Below, one piece after another: positions 18,492 through 28,607 of a stretch of 64,000 nucleotides of DNA. Where the stretch lies: assembly GCF_001465545.3 (NCBI RefSeq), contig NZ_CP013480.3:2294001-2358000 (forward strand). Direction: 5' to 3'. This DNA comes from Pandoraea norimbergensis. Lineage in GTDB: Bacteria; Pseudomonadota; Gammaproteobacteria; Burkholderiales; Burkholderiaceae. Position numbers and translations under genes: made by a program. Every line of letters begins with the position of its first letter. Position 1 is the stretch's first letter. Under the pieces are notes generated by a model, which did not search any database, was not told the DNA's origin, and saw only the letters and a list, made by a program, of their open reading frames with translations.

Positions 18492-20150
18492 TCAGCGCTT
18501 GGGCTTCAACGCCTCACCGGCCAAGCGAATCAGCGATGCCGTCGAGGCGTCGTGCGCGTCAGGCGTGAGCGTCGACGGATCGACCAGCTCGGGCTCGATG
18601 GCGCGGCAGAGCGTCTTGCCCAACTCGACGCCCCATTGATCGAACGGGTTGATGTTCCAGATCGCGGCTTGCACGAACACCTTGTGTTCATAAAGCGCGA
18701 TCAATGCGCCCAGACGCTCCGGCGAGAGCTTGTCGATCACCAGCGTGTTGCTCGGCCGGTTGCCTTCAAAACGTCGTTGGGCACCCAGCGGGCCACCGGC
18801 CTGTTCCGGCGTCGCCATCGATCCGCCTTGCAGCAAAGCTTCGCTCTGCGCAAAGCAGTTGGCGAGCAGCTTGCGATGATGATCGAGGTAGACCGGCTGC
18901 GAATACTGCGGCTGAAGCACGGCGATGAAATCCACCGGCACGAGTGTTGTGCCTTGGTGCAGCATCTGGAAATAAGCATGCTGGCCGTTCGTGCCGGGTT
19001 CGCCCCAGATGATCGGTGCGGTCTGCCATTCGACGGGGGCACCGTCGATCTGCACCGACTTGCCGTTGCTCTCCATGTCGAGCTGCTGCAAATAGGGCGG
19101 CAGCTTCTGGAGGGCATCGGTGTACGGGGCAATCGACAGCGTTTGCGCGTCGAAGAAGTTGCGATACCAGATGCCCAGCAGCGCGAGCAGCACCGGCATA
19201 TTGGCTTCGAGCGGCGCCGTGCGGAAGTGCTCGTCCATGGCATGCGCGCCGGCCAGCATTTCGTCGAAATGCTGCGCGCCGAGGTACAGCATGATGATCA
19301 GCCCGACGGACGACCATAGCGAATACCGTCCGCCCACCCATTCGCCGAATTCAAAAACATTCTCCCGTCCGATGCCGAAGCGCGTCGCTTCTTCGACGTT
19401 CGTCGAGACGGCGACGAAATGCTTGCCAAGGTCAGCTTCCGGAATGCCATGCTCGATGAACCACGCGCGAATGGTGCGGGCGTTGGTCATCGTCTCGAGC
19501 GTGGTGAACGTCTTCGAGCAGACGACGACGAGCGTGGTTTCCGGATCGAGCGCGGGCAGCGTGCGTGCGAGTTCTGTCGGATCGATGTTCGCGATGAAGT
19601 GTGCCGACAAGTTGGCACGCCCATAGGCGGCGAGGGCGTCGCACACCATGCGCGGCCCGAGATCCGAGCCGCCGATGCCGATGTTGATCAGATGGCGGAT
19701 GCGCTTGCCTGTGGCGCCCAGCCAGCGGCCGTCGCGTACCTCGTCGCTGAACTTGCGCATGCGCGCGAGCGTGGCGTGCACGCCGGTGCTGACGTCGCCC
19801 GTGGTGTCGCGAAACGTGACGCCCTTCGGCGCGCGCAGGGCGATGTGCAGGGCGGCGCGGTCTTCGGTGACGTTGACGTGTTCGCCGGCCCACATCGCAT
19901 CGCGCTTGCCGGGCACGTCGCATTCACGGGCGAGATGGGCGAGCAGGGTGCGCGTCTTTTCGGTAACGCGGTTTTTCGAATAGTCGAGGTACAGGCCAGC
20001 GGCACGCAGCGAGAATTGTTCGACGCGCGAGTTCGCACCGGCACCCGCGAACCAGTCGCGCATATGCTGGCTGGCGATCTCGTCACGATGTTCGAGCAGG
20101 GTGCGCCAGGCGGGAGTTTGATCCAGACGAAAGGACGGCTTCGACGACAT
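18492..20150 (-). CDS. pgi: glucose-6-phosphate isomerase
   Basis: Interconverts glucose-6-phosphate and fructose-6-phosphate in central carbon metabolism. 552 residues, normal for the bacterial family. Both family signatures are present: GGRYSLWSSVGL mid-protein and INPFDQWGVELGKTL near residue 500; the catalytic Glu/His/Lys surroundings look intact. The ATG at 20148-20150 is preferred to an in-frame TTG two codons upstream, although neither has a strong ribosome site. A TATACT on the minus strand (20179-20184) could be the -10. Confidence 0.96.
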   Translation of the reverse strand: MSSKPSFRLDQTPAWRTLLEHRDEIASQHMRDWFAGAGANSRVEQFSLRAAGLYLDYSKNRVTEKTRTLLAHLARECDVPGKRDAMWAGEHVNVTEDRAALHIALRAPKGVTFRDTTGDVSTGVHATLARMRKFSDEVRDGRWLGATGKRIRHLINIGIGGSDLGPRMVCDALAAYGRANLSAHFIANIDPTELARTLPALDPETTLVVVCSKTFTTLETMTNARTIRAWFIEHGIPEADLGKHFVAVSTNVEEATRFGIGRENVFEFGEWVGGRYSLWSSVGLIIMLYLGAQHFDEMLAGAHAMDEHFRTAPLEANMPVLLALLGIWYRNFFDAQTLSIAPYTDALQKLPPYLQQLDMESNGKSVQIDGAPVEWQTAPIIWGEPGTNGQHAYFQMLHQGTTLVPVDFIAVLQPQYSQPVYLDHHRKLLANCFAQSEALLQGGSMATPEQAGGPLGAQRRFEGNRPSNTLVIDKLSPERLGALIALYEHKVFVQAAIWNINPFDQWGVELGKTLCRAIEPELVDPSTLTPDAHDASTASLIRLAGEALKPKR

Positions 20151-20300
20151 GTGCAATATGTTCTTTTCGGTAGGACGAAGTATAACGGGAGTCTCCGTGA
20201 ATTTACGCCGAAAACCGGTTCCTGCGCTGGTTTGCGGGTCGATTGGCGGGGGCAGTGGCGGTCGTTGATGTGCTTGATCGATCGCTCGACCCTGCCACTG

Positions 20301-21938
20301 TCATGACGGCGCTCGCCTGAGCGCGTCTGCCAGTTCGGCGCGCATGGCCGGCAAAAGTTCAGATGCGGTCAATCCTGCGGGGCCGATGCCCTCATTGACG
20401 CACCGTTCGGCGGCACGTCCGTGAAGCCAGACGCCGGCCAGCGCCGCTGTGACGGCGGGCATACGTTGTGCCAGCATCGCGCCGATCATGCCGGTCAGCA
20501 CGTCGCCCGTGCCTGCCGTCGCGAGCCCCGCATTCCCGGTGGTGTTGACCCAGCCATGCGTGCCGTTGTCGATGATGCTGCCCGACCCCTTGAGCACCAC
20601 TGTGGCCCCGAAGTATCGGGCGAGCGTGCGGGCCGACGTGAGTCGGTCCGACTGAATGCGCTGCACATCGCAACCGGCCAGCCGGGCAGCCTCAAGTGGG
20701 TGTGGCGTGAGCACGGTGGGGCCGGTACGGCTGCGCACGCGCTCGGCGAGCACCGGTTCTGCCGCGAGCAGGTTGAGGGCGTCGGCGTCGAGCACGAGCG
20801 GAGTGTGTTCCAACGCCAGCACGCGCGACAGGCACGCCGCCGATGCGGCCGAAGTGCCTAGCCCGGGGCCGATGGTGACGGCCTGCATGGCCGCAAGATC
20901 GATACCTTCTGCGTGGCGCAGCATCAGTTCGGGGTGAACCGGGTCCCACGCCGGAGCATCGTGCGCGACGAAACCGACGTAGACTCGCCCGGCACCGTTC
21001 ATCAATGCCGCGCGTGCGCTAAGCAGCGGCGCGCCGATCATGCCGTCATGGCCGCCCAGCACGGCGAGCGAACCGTAGCTGCCTTTGTGCGTGGCGTGAT
21101 GACGTTGTGGCAGGTCCGCGAGAAACGCGGCCGGCGTGTTGGTTGTCAGCGCGGAGGAGGCCGCCGCCGCATCCAATGCGCCATTGGCGCCCAGAGTGGC
21201 TACCAGCACGCGGCCGGCGATGTCACGTCCTTCGCCGGTCAGAAGCCCCGGGCAAGCGCCCAGCATGGCGATCGTGACGTTGGCGCGGATGACAGGGCCA
21301 CTCGCTACGCCGGTCGCCGCGCCAAGGCCGCTGGGGATGTCGATCGCGAGGACGGGCGTGCCCTGGGCATGCGCGTAGGCAATATTCTCGACGAGGCGGC
21401 CCGCCGGGCCATCGAGCGGGCGCGACAAGCCGATGCCAAACAATCCGTCGACGATCCAGGCATAGGCCGAAGGCTGCGGCCATACGTCGGGCGCAGGGCG
21501 CACGGGCACGCCAGCGGCAACAGCGTTGGCATGCGCCCATTTCGCGTCATCGGCGACGGGCGGCGTGAGCTGCCAGACGTCGACCAGCACGCCGCGACGA
21601 TGCAGTTCGTGTGCCGCGACATAGGCATCGCCGCCGTTGTTTCCGGGGCCTGCAAGCAACAGCACGGGCTGACGCCCGGCTGTCGCGAGTGCCGGTAATT
21701 GTCCATACAACCAGTCGGCCACGACGGCGCCCGCGCGCGCCATCAGCGTGTGCGGGGCCAAGTGTGCGGCGCTTGCGCGTTCGATCTCGCGCAAATCGGC
21801 GGGCAAGTACAGGGGAAGCGGCGTGTCGGCAAGCGCGCCGTCGATGATGTCGGATGGCTGAGGCGGTCGAGCCGGCCTCGCGAGCGGACTCGGGCTCGCG
21901 GGGGCAGCGGCAGCATCGACACGCAAGTGATCGGTCAT
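20301..21938 (-). CDS. nnr: bifunctional NAD(P)HX epimerase / dehydratase
   Basis: Repairs damaged nicotinamide cofactors: the N-terminal NnrE (YjeF-N) part epimerises NAD(P)HX and the C-terminal NnrD part dehydrates it using ADP. 545 residues. YjeF-N is seen at about residues 45-270 (AGPGNNGGDAYVAA), and the kinase-like NnrD domain at about 290-540, with LGGHDGMIGAPLLSARAAL, VLTPHPLEAARL and the phosphate-binding GTGDVLTGMIGAML. The start is taken at 21938 (MTDHLRVD), with GGGAG 11 bases upstream; an ATG at 21947 is too close to that site. The first 40 residues are Ala/Pro rich. Standalone, 150 bases from pgi. Confidence 0.93.
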   Translation of the reverse strand: MTDHLRVDAAAAPASPSPLARPARPPQPSDIIDGALADTPLPLYLPADLREIERASAAHLAPHTLMARAGAVVADWLYGQLPALATAGRQPVLLLAGPGNNGGDAYVAAHELHRRGVLVDVWQLTPPVADDAKWAHANAVAAGVPVRPAPDVWPQPSAYAWIVDGLFGIGLSRPLDGPAGRLVENIAYAHAQGTPVLAIDIPSGLGAATGVASGPVIRANVTIAMLGACPGLLTGEGRDIAGRVLVATLGANGALDAAAASSALTTNTPAAFLADLPQRHHATHKGSYGSLAVLGGHDGMIGAPLLSARAALMNGAGRVYVGFVAHDAPAWDPVHPELMLRHAEGIDLAAMQAVTIGPGLGTSAASAACLSRVLALEHTPLVLDADALNLLAAEPVLAERVRSRTGPTVLTPHPLEAARLAGCDVQRIQSDRLTSARTLARYFGATVVLKGSGSIIDNGTHGWVNTTGNAGLATAGTGDVLTGMIGAMLAQRMPAVTAALAGVWLHGRAAERCVNEGIGPAGLTASELLPAMRAELADALRRAPS

Positions 21939-22233
21939 GACAGGCATAACTCCCGGAAATCCGTGGCGGCGTCGATGGTATTGACCGTGTTCCGGCGTTC
22001 TGCGCAAACGTTGCGAGCGTCGCGCGTGGTGACGGATCGTTTGGTGGAACGGTCGGAACAGGCAAATCAGGCCGCAATTCGACGATTATGCCGTGAATGC
22101 AGCGGAGCGCCTGCCAGCGGATTCCCCGATGTGCTGTCGGTGTTCGCTGACGGCGCGCACCCTCGTCGGTGTGCGCGCCATCAGGAAGATCGGCCAAACG
22201 ATGGGGCTAACCAGGCTGGCGGGGCCAGCCGGG

Positions 22234-23508
22234 CTAGTGGGAATAGCGTGCGAGCGTAAGACCGTTGAGGTCGATGTCAGGCGTTTGGCCGGAGATCACG
22301 TCGGCCAGCACGCGGCCGGAGCCGCAAGCCATCGCCCAGCCGGTCGAGCCATGGCCGAGATTGAGGTAGATGCCGGGCAGGTGCGTTGCACCAAGCAGCG
22401 GCGGACCATCGGGCAGCATCGGACGCGCACCGACCCAGGCACGGGCCTCTCGGTACTTGCCGGCGCCCGGGAACCAGTCTGTCGCCACTTTGTAGAGTGT
22501 GGCGATCGCCCGCTCGCGCAGCACCAACTGGGTGTCGCCCAGTTCGGCGGTGCCTGCGATGCGCAACCGGTTGCCCTGCGGGGTGATGGCCGTCTTGTAG
22601 GACTCGTCCATCACGGCGATGCGCGGGCTGAACATTTCGTTCTTCACGGGCACGGTGAGCGAGTAGCCTTTGATTGGCCACAGCGGCAGATCGATGCCGA
22701 GCGGCTTCAGCAGCTCGGTGCTTGCCACGCCGGCGGCAATGACCACCGCGTCGGCTTCCATCGAGGTGATTTGCAACGGCTGCGCGGTGCTGGCCGTCTC
22801 GACGGTCACCCCGGCACGCCCGAGATTCGGACGCACGGCCAGCACTGTCGTTTCGGTGGCGAGCGTCACGCCCATATCGCGGGCGATCTGAGCGAGGCGC
22901 TTGGTGAAGAGGGGGCAGTTGCCGGTTTCGTCGCGCGGCAGATGCAGGCCGCCGGCCAGCGGCGCATCGGTCGAAATCGACGGTTCGAGCTTGCGGCACT
23001 CGTCCGGCGTGAGCAGGCGGTGCGGCACCTCGTTCTCGGCGAGCATGGCGCGCGCCGGCTCGTTCATCTTGATTTCGCGCTCGGAACGGAACAGTTGCAG
23101 GTACCCCTGCGTCTGCTCGTATTCGAAGAGATGCTGCTCGCGCAGTTCGTGCAGGCAGCGTTGGCTGTAGAACGCAATGCGTTGCATACGCTCGCGATTG
23201 GCGCGATAGCGCTCGAGCTTGCATTCGCGCAACCAGCGCGACGCCCAGCGCCACGTACCGCGCGACAGGCCGGGACGGAAGATGAGGGGGCTCGCTGCAC
23301 TGAACATGTAGCCGAGCAGCTTGCGCGGCATGCCGGGTGCGGCCCACGGCGTCACGTAGCCGGGCGCAATGACGCCGGCGTTGCCGAAGCTGCTTTCCTG
23401 CGCGACTGTGCTGTTACGCTCGACGAGCGTAACCGTATGCCCCGCGGCGGCCAGATAGTAGGCGGTGCAAGTGCCGATGACCCCGCCGCCGATAACGATG
23501 ACCTTCAT
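22234..23508 (-). CDS. dadA: D-amino acid dehydrogenase small subunit
   Basis: FAD enzyme that oxidises D-amino acids (mainly D-alanine) at the membrane and passes electrons to the quinone pool. 424 residues, near the 432 of E. coli DadA. The N-terminal dinucleotide fold is MKVIVIGGGVIGTCTAYYLA, followed by the DadA-typical SSFGNAGVIAPGYVTPWA and, near the C-terminus, the FAD-binding NLGHGSTGWAMACGSG. No dadX racemase lies beside it, so catabolic coupling is not shown here. The ATG at 23506-23508 fits the family N-terminus exactly. Confidence 0.93.
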   Translation of the reverse strand: MKVIVIGGGVIGTCTAYYLAAAGHTVTLVERNSTVAQESSFGNAGVIAPGYVTPWAAPGMPRKLLGYMFSAASPLIFRPGLSRGTWRWASRWLRECKLERYRANRERMQRIAFYSQRCLHELREQHLFEYEQTQGYLQLFRSEREIKMNEPARAMLAENEVPHRLLTPDECRKLEPSISTDAPLAGGLHLPRDETGNCPLFTKRLAQIARDMGVTLATETTVLAVRPNLGRAGVTVETASTAQPLQITSMEADAVVIAAGVASTELLKPLGIDLPLWPIKGYSLTVPVKNEMFSPRIAVMDESYKTAITPQGNRLRIAGTAELGDTQLVLRERAIATLYKVATDWFPGAGKYREARAWVGARPMLPDGPPLLGATHLPGIYLNLGHGSTGWAMACGSGRVLADVISGQTPDIDLNGLTLARYSH

Positions 23509-23703
23509 TCCCAACCGTCTGGTGTGTGGCGAACGCCCGTACGCTCGCTTGTTAGTGTAGTTCTGTGTCTCCTGACTGAACCGACCGCGTGCCATAAATC
23601 TTGGGCAGCGCGTGTTCGTCACGGGGGGCATAGGTTACCAGAGAGCGGCCGCGGCGGGGCGCGAAGACGTTTCGCACTCGGGTATAACCCCGGGTAAGCA
23701 GGG

Positions 23704-23709
23704 TATAAT
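23704..23709 (+). promoter_or_regulatory. putative -10 of purL
   Basis: A perfect TATAAT 50 bases before the purL ATG. The surrounding GGGTATAATCCC is preceded 22 bases earlier by a similar GGGTATAACCCC, so the element appears twice. No good -35 is visible. Confidence 0.45.
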
Positions 23710-23759
23710 CCCGGTTTGTCGTTCCCCCGCGTTTTGAACGCCTCGCCTTCCGTCCTTCC

Positions 23760-26700
23760 ATGACTCACATTGCCTGCTTCGCCGGCGCCTTGGCGCTCTC
23801 CGAATTCCGCCAGCAACGTCTTCTGCAGACCCTGCAAGCCATCGACAGCTCGATCGTGCGTATTGACGCGCGCTACGTGCATCTGGTGGCCAGCGCCGCG
23901 CCGCTATCGAGCGACGACGTGGCCCGTGTTGCCGGCCTGCTGACCTACGGTGAACCGGTACGTGAAGAGCCGGTTGGCGATCAACTGCTGGTGATTCCGC
24001 GTCTGGGCACGATCTCGCCGTGGGCGAGCAAGGCCACCGACATTGCCCACAACTGCGGTATTGCCGATGTGCGCCGTATCGAGCGCGCCGTCGAGTACAC
24101 CGTCGGCGTGAAGTCGGGCCTGCTGGGCGGCAAGAAGTCGCTGCCCGCCGATGTCCTGGCGCGCGTGGCCGACGTGCTGCACGACCGCATGACCGAAACC
24201 GTGGTCGCCACCCGCAAAGACGCCGAAGTGCTCTTCGTCGAACTGCCGGCCAAGCCGTTGCAGACGATCGACGTGATCGGCGTAGGCCGCAGCGCCCTCG
24301 AAGCCGCTAACCGCGATCTGGGTCTGGCGCTCGCCGAAGACGAAATCGACTATCTGGTCGAAGCCTTCGTCGCCCTGAAGCGCAACCCGACCGACGTCGA
24401 GTTGATGATGTTCGCGCAGGCCAACAGCGAGCACTGCCGTCACAAGATTTTCAATGCGCAGTGGACCATCGACGGCGAAGCGCAGGACAAGTCGCTGTTC
24501 CAGATGATCAAGAACACGCACCAACTGCACCCGCAAGGGACGGTGGTCGCGTATTCGGACAACGCCTCGGTGATGGAAGGTGCCGAGGTCGAGCGCTGGT
24601 ATCCGCGTGGCGCTGACGCCAAGTACGGCCGCAGCGTCGAGTTGACGCACACGCTGATGAAGGTCGAGACGCACAACCACCCGACGGCCATTTCGCCGTT
24701 CCCGGGCGCATCGACCGGCGCGGGCGGCGAGATTCGCGACGAAGGCGCTACGGGCCGTGGATCGACGCCGAAGTCGGGCCTGACCGGTTTCACCGTGTCG
24801 AATCTGGCGCTGCCGGACGCGCGTGAGCCGTGGGAAAACGACCGCGACGTCGCCGTGCCGCCGTCGCTGCGCAAGCCCGATGACACCGGCACCGACTATG
24901 GCCGCCCGGACCGCATCGCTTCGCCGCTGCAAATCATGATCGACGGCCCGCTCGGCGGCGCTGCGTTCAATAACGAATTCGGCCGTCCGAACATCGGCGG
25001 CTACTTCCGCGCCTACGAGCAAAACGTGGCTGGCCGCGTGCGCGGCTATCACAAGCCGATCATGATTGCCGGCGGTATGGGCAACATTGCGGCCCAACAC
25101 ACCCACAAGAACGATCTGCCGGCCGGCACGCTGCTGATTCAGATCGGCGGCCCGGGCATGCGTATCGGGATGGGCGGTGGCGCTGCCAGCTCGATGGCGA
25201 CCGGCACCAACACGGCCGAACTCGACTTCGACTCGGTGCAACGTGGTAACCCCGAAATCGAGCGTCGCGCGCAGGAAGTCATCAACTGGTGCTGGCGCCA
25301 GGGCGAGGCCAACCCGATCCTGTCGATTCACGACGTGGGCGCGGGCGGCATCTCGAACGCATTCCCGGAACTGGTGGACGGTGCAGGCAAGGGCGCGCTG
25401 TTCGATCTGCGTCAGGTGCAGTTGGAAGAGTCGGGCATGTCGCCCGCCGAAATCTGGAGCAACGAAGCGCAAGAGCGCTACGTGCTGGCCATTGCCCCGG
25501 ACAGCTTCCCGGCATTTCAGGCCGTTTGCCAGCGCGAGCGTTGCCCGGTGGCCGTGGTCGGTGTTTCGACCGAAGAACGTCAACTGAAGCTGGTCGACCC
25601 GATGCATCCGGAATCGCCGGACCCGGTCGATATGCCGATGGACGTGCTGCTCGGCAAGCCGCCGCGCATGCACCGCGATGTCACGCGCGTGAAGTCGGAA
25701 TTCCCGCCGGTCGACGTGACCGGCCTGTCGCTCGATGAAGTCGCCCGTGCCGTGCTGCGTCACCCGACGGTGGCGAGCAAGTCGTTCCTGATCACCATTG
25801 GCGACCGTACCGTGGGCGGCCTGACCGCACGCGACCAGATGGTCGGTCCGTGGCAGGTGCCGGTGGCCGACTGCGCGATTTCGTTGATGGATTACGCCGG
25901 TTTCCGCGGCGAAGCGATGACCATGGGCGAGCGTACGCCGCTCGCCGTGATCGACGCGCCGGCCTCGGGCCGCATGGCCGTGGGCGAAGCGATCACCAAT
26001 ATCGCGGCCGCACCGATCAAGTCGCTCGACCAGATCAAGCTGTCGGCCAACTGGATGGCGGCATGCGGTACCGAGGGCGAAGACGCCGCACTGTTCGATA
26101 CGGTCAAGGCCGTGGGCATGGAACTGTGCCCGGCGCTGGGCCTCTCGATTCCGGTCGGCAAGGATTCGTTGTCGATGCGTACCAAGTGGGAAGACAGCGG
26201 CCGCAACAAGGACGTGGTGTCCCCGGTGTCGCTCATCGTGTCGGCGTTTGCGCCGGTCGAAGACGTGCGCAGCCACCTCACCCCGCAACTGCGTTCGGTC
26301 GCAGAAGCCGGTGAGACCGTGCTGATTGCCATCGATCTGGGCCACAACAAGAATCGTCTGGGCGGCAGTATTCTCGCGCAGGTGACGCAGCAGATCGGCG
26401 ACGTCACGCCGGACCTCGACGATCCGGCCGACCTCAAGCGCTTCTTCGATGCTATTCAGAAGCTCAATGCCGACGGCAAGCTGCTCGCTTACCACGATCG
26501 TTCGGACGGCGGCCTTTTCGCCACGGTGGCCGAGATGGCGTTTGCGGGCCACGTGGGCGTTTCGCTCAACGTCGACATGCTCACGCTGGACGAGGGCTTC
26601 GAGTCGGATTACGGCGATGCCAAGGATTGGGCGAAGCAGACCGTTGGCCGTCGCGAAGACAAGACGCTGCGTGCGCTGTTCTCCGAAGAGCTTGGCGGTG

Positions 26701-27791
26701 TAATTCAGGTGCGTGCGAGCGATCGCGACGCCGTGCTGCAAGCGCTGCGCGAAGCCGGTCTGTCGGCCTGCACGAACGTGATCGGCAAGCCGAATCCGAA
26801 CGACGTCATCGAAATTTATCGCGATGCGAAGAAGGTGTTCGGTGCGCCGCGTGCCGAACTGCAACGCTTGTGGTCGGAAGTGAGCTGGCGTATTGCGCGA
26901 CTGCGCGACAACCCGGCGGCTGCCGATGCCGAGTATGAAGCGCTGAACGACACGAGCGATCCGGGTTTGTCGCCGAAGCTTACGTTCGATGCGAACGAAG
27001 ATATTGCCGCGCCGTTCATCGCGACTGGCGCGCGTCCGAAGGTTGCCGTGCTGCGCGAGCAGGGCGTGAACTCGCATCTGGAAATGGCTTATGTCCTCGA
27101 CAAGGCCGGCTTCGAAGCGTACGACGTGCACATGAGCGACCTGCTGGCAGGCCGTCAGGCACTGGAAGACTTCAAGGGCTTTATCGCCTGTGGTGGTTTC
27201 TCGTACGGCGATACGCTGGGTGCGGGTGAAGGCTGGGCGAAGACGATTCTGTTCAACCCGGCGCTGGCCGAGCAGTTTGCGGGCTTCTTCAACCGTGCCG
27301 ACACGTTCGCGCTGGGCGTGTGCAACGGTTGCCAGATGATGAGCAACCTGTCGAACCTGATTCCGGGCGCGGGCGCGTGGCCGAAGTTCACGTACAACCA
27401 GTCGAAGTACGAAGCCCGTCTGACGCAGGTCGAAGTGCTCGATTCGCCGTCGTTGTTCTTCAAGGACATGGCCGGCTCGCAACTGCCGATCGTGATCGCG
27501 CACGGCGAAGGCTTCGCCAACTTCGGTCAGCAGGGCAACATCGATCAGGCGATCGCCGCGATGCGCTTTGTCGATCACCGTGGACAGCCGACCGAGCAGT
27601 ACCCGTTCAATCCGAACGGTTCGCCGCGCGGCCTCACGTCGGTGACGACGGCCGACGGCCGCTTCACGGTCATGATGCCGCACCCGGAGCGTGTGTTCCG
27701 CACCGTGCAGATGAGCTGGGCACCGGCGCAATGGGGCGAAGATAGCCCGTGGATGCGCATGTTCCGCAACGCACGTCGCTGGGTTGCGTAA
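23760..27791 (+). CDS. purL: phosphoribosylformylglycinamidine synthase
   Basis: Large single-chain FGAM synthase of purine synthesis: it uses ATP and glutamine to convert FGAR to FGAM. 1343 residues (E. coli 1295). The order is N-terminal PurS-like domain, linker, two fused AIR-synthase-type halves (with [15 protein letters not shown] and [19 protein letters not shown] in the first, [13 protein letters not shown] in the second) and a C-terminal glutamine amidotransferase. The triad is Cys1188 (GVCNGCQMM), His1308 and Glu1310 (MMPHPERVF). No ribosome site is seen before the ATG at 23760. It is monocistronic, with a terminator at 27834. Confidence 0.98.
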   Translation: MTHIACFAGALALSEFRQQRLLQTLQAIDSSIVRIDARYVHLVASAAPLSSDDVARVAGLLTYGEPVREEPVGDQLLVIPRLGTISPWASKATDIAHNCGIADVRRIERAVEYTVGVKSGLLGGKKSLPADVLARVADVLHDRMTETVVATRKDAEVLFVELPAKPLQTIDVIGVGRSALEAANRDLGLALAEDEIDYLVEAFVALKRNPTDVELMMFAQANSEHCRHKIFNAQWTIDGEAQDKSLFQMIKNTHQLHPQGTVVAYSDNASVMEGAEVERWYPRGADAKYGRSVELTHTLMKVETHNHPTAISPFPGASTGAGGEIRDEGATGRGSTPKSGLTGFTVSNLALPDAREPWENDRDVAVPPSLRKPDDTGTDYGRPDRIASPLQIMIDGPLGGAAFNNEFGRPNIGGYFRAYEQNVAGRVRGYHKPIMIAGGMGNIAAQHTHKNDLPAGTLLIQIGGPGMRIGMGGGAASSMATGTNTAELDFDSVQRGNPEIERRAQEVINWCWRQGEANPILSIHDVGAGGISNAFPELVDGAGKGALFDLRQVQLEESGMSPAEIWSNEAQERYVLAIAPDSFPAFQAVCQRERCPVAVVGVSTEERQLKLVDPMHPESPDPVDMPMDVLLGKPPRMHRDVTRVKSEFPPVDVTGLSLDEVARAVLRHPTVASKSFLITIGDRTVGGLTARDQMVGPWQVPVADCAISLMDYAGFRGEAMTMGERTPLAVIDAPASGRMAVGEAITNIAAAPIKSLDQIKLSANWMAACGTEGEDAALFDTVKAVGMELCPALGLSIPVGKDSLSMRTKWEDSGRNKDVVSPVSLIVSAFAPVEDVRSHLTPQLRSVAEAGETVLIAIDLGHNKNRLGGSILAQVTQQIGDVTPDLDDPADLKRFFDAIQKLNADGKLLAYHDRSDGGLFATVAEMAFAGHVGVSLNVDMLTLDEGFESDYGDAKDWAKQTVGRREDKTLRALFSEELGGVIQVRASDRDAVLQALREAGLSACTNVIGKPNPNDVIEIYRDAKKVFGAPRAELQRLWSEVSWRIARLRDNPAAADAEYEALNDTSDPGLSPKLTFDANEDIAAPFIATGARPKVAVLREQGVNSHLEMAYVLDKAGFEAYDVHMSDLLAGRQALEDFKGFIACGGFSYGDTLGAGEGWAKTILFNPALAEQFAGFFNRADTFALGVCNGCQMMSNLSNLIPGAGAWPKFTYNQSKYEARLTQVEVLDSPSLFFKDMAGSQLPIVIAHGEGFANFGQQGNIDQAIAAMRFVDHRGQPTEQYPFNPNGSPRGLTSVTTADGRFTVMMPHPERVFRTVQMSWAPAQWGEDSPWMRMFRNARRWVA

Positions 27792-27833
27792 AACGCTGTA
27801 TCTCGTCTGACGACGCTGCGGCGTCGACGACGT

Positions 27834-27872
27834 AAAAACCGCCTGTCCTGTCATGGGGCAGGCGGTTTTTTT
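27834..27872 (+). terminator. terminator after purL
   Basis: AAAAACCGCCTG pairs with CAGGCGGTTTTT around a 15-base loop, ending in seven T. Confidence 0.9.
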
Positions 27873-27965
27873 GTTGGTCGACAGGCGCGTGCCTGTCAAC
27901 GTTGACAGTTGTTGCGCCGGTGGTGCGCGTGGCCTGATACGAGCGTGATCCTTCAGGAGCGTGTC

Positions 27966-28595
27966 ATGGAAATCGAATCCATCGTAAACCTCAAGCCCGG
28001 CATACTCGAAGCCACCGGCGGCAACGGCGATCAACTGCTGGTCGACGATTTTTACAATCGCGAGTTCGTGCACATCGAAGTCCCCCAATACGATGGTATG
28101 GCCGCCGGGCAAACGGTTGGCGGTCGGTGGCGAGGTCCTTCGTCCGTCTACGACACGTCAATCTGGACGGTCACGATTCCCGCGCGCGTGGCGTTACGGG
28201 TGCCGCGCCGCGAAGTGCTCGATGCCATTGGCAGCGCAGTGGCGGTCACGTTCAGCGTCAAGCGCGGAACCAGTCCCATCGAAATCTCAGATGTACTGAA
28301 CCTGCGAGTTCAGGGGACGCCACTGCCCATGCCGACGATTAATGCCGGTCGCACGCAAGTCACTGTTCTGTACGGTACGCAAGTCGTCGGGCAAACGGCC
28401 CGGGTGCGCTGGGAAGGGCGGGTGGTGCGCGATACAGAACTTCAGGCAGTCGTCCCGGGGCTGGCGAATACTTTCAATATTCCTGCCGGGTGGGTGAGCG
28501 AGAGCGCGGGGACAACGGTTTTCGTCACCTACGCGATCGGCACGACAGCGAGCGACCCGTATCTGTTCTCGAGGGTGCTGAGAGTGGCGCTGTAG
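27966..28595 (+). CDS. Ig-like tandem repeat protein of unknown function
   Basis: 209 residues, not recognised as a named protein. After about 30 residues it consists of two diverged copies of a beta-sandwich-like unit of about 80 residues: MAAGQTVGGRWRG aligns with VVGQTARVRWEG, and AVAVTFSVKRG with TVFVTYAIGTT. Units of this form occur in Pseudomonas and Burkholderia large Ig-like repeat proteins. There is no signal peptide or membrane segment, so it is either cytoplasmic or exported by another route. AGGAG before the ATG at 27966 fixes the start. It lies 12 bases before the next gene and is surely co-transcribed with it, the pair being bounded by terminators. A binding or inhibitor role for the secreted partner is only a guess. 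Confidence 0.75.
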   Translation: MEIESIVNLKPGILEATGGNGDQLLVDDFYNREFVHIEVPQYDGMAAGQTVGGRWRGPSSVYDTSIWTVTIPARVALRVPRREVLDAIGSAVAVTFSVKRGTSPIEISDVLNLRVQGTPLPMPTINAGRTQVTVLYGTQVVGQTARVRWEGRVVRDTELQAVVPGLANTFNIPAGWVSESAGTTVFVTYAIGTTASDPYLFSRVLRVAL

Positions 28596-28607
28596 GGGAG
28601 CCTTGTC

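Noticed and set aside
23560..23760. Purine riboswitch before purL
   Set aside because: No conserved three-way junction core seen, and purL in proteobacteria is usually controlled by PurR.
23904..28112. 1402-residue minus-strand open frame opposite purL
   Set aside because: Composition is shadow-like (rich in His, Arg and Val from antisense codons), no recognisable domain, and the plus strand is a full purL.
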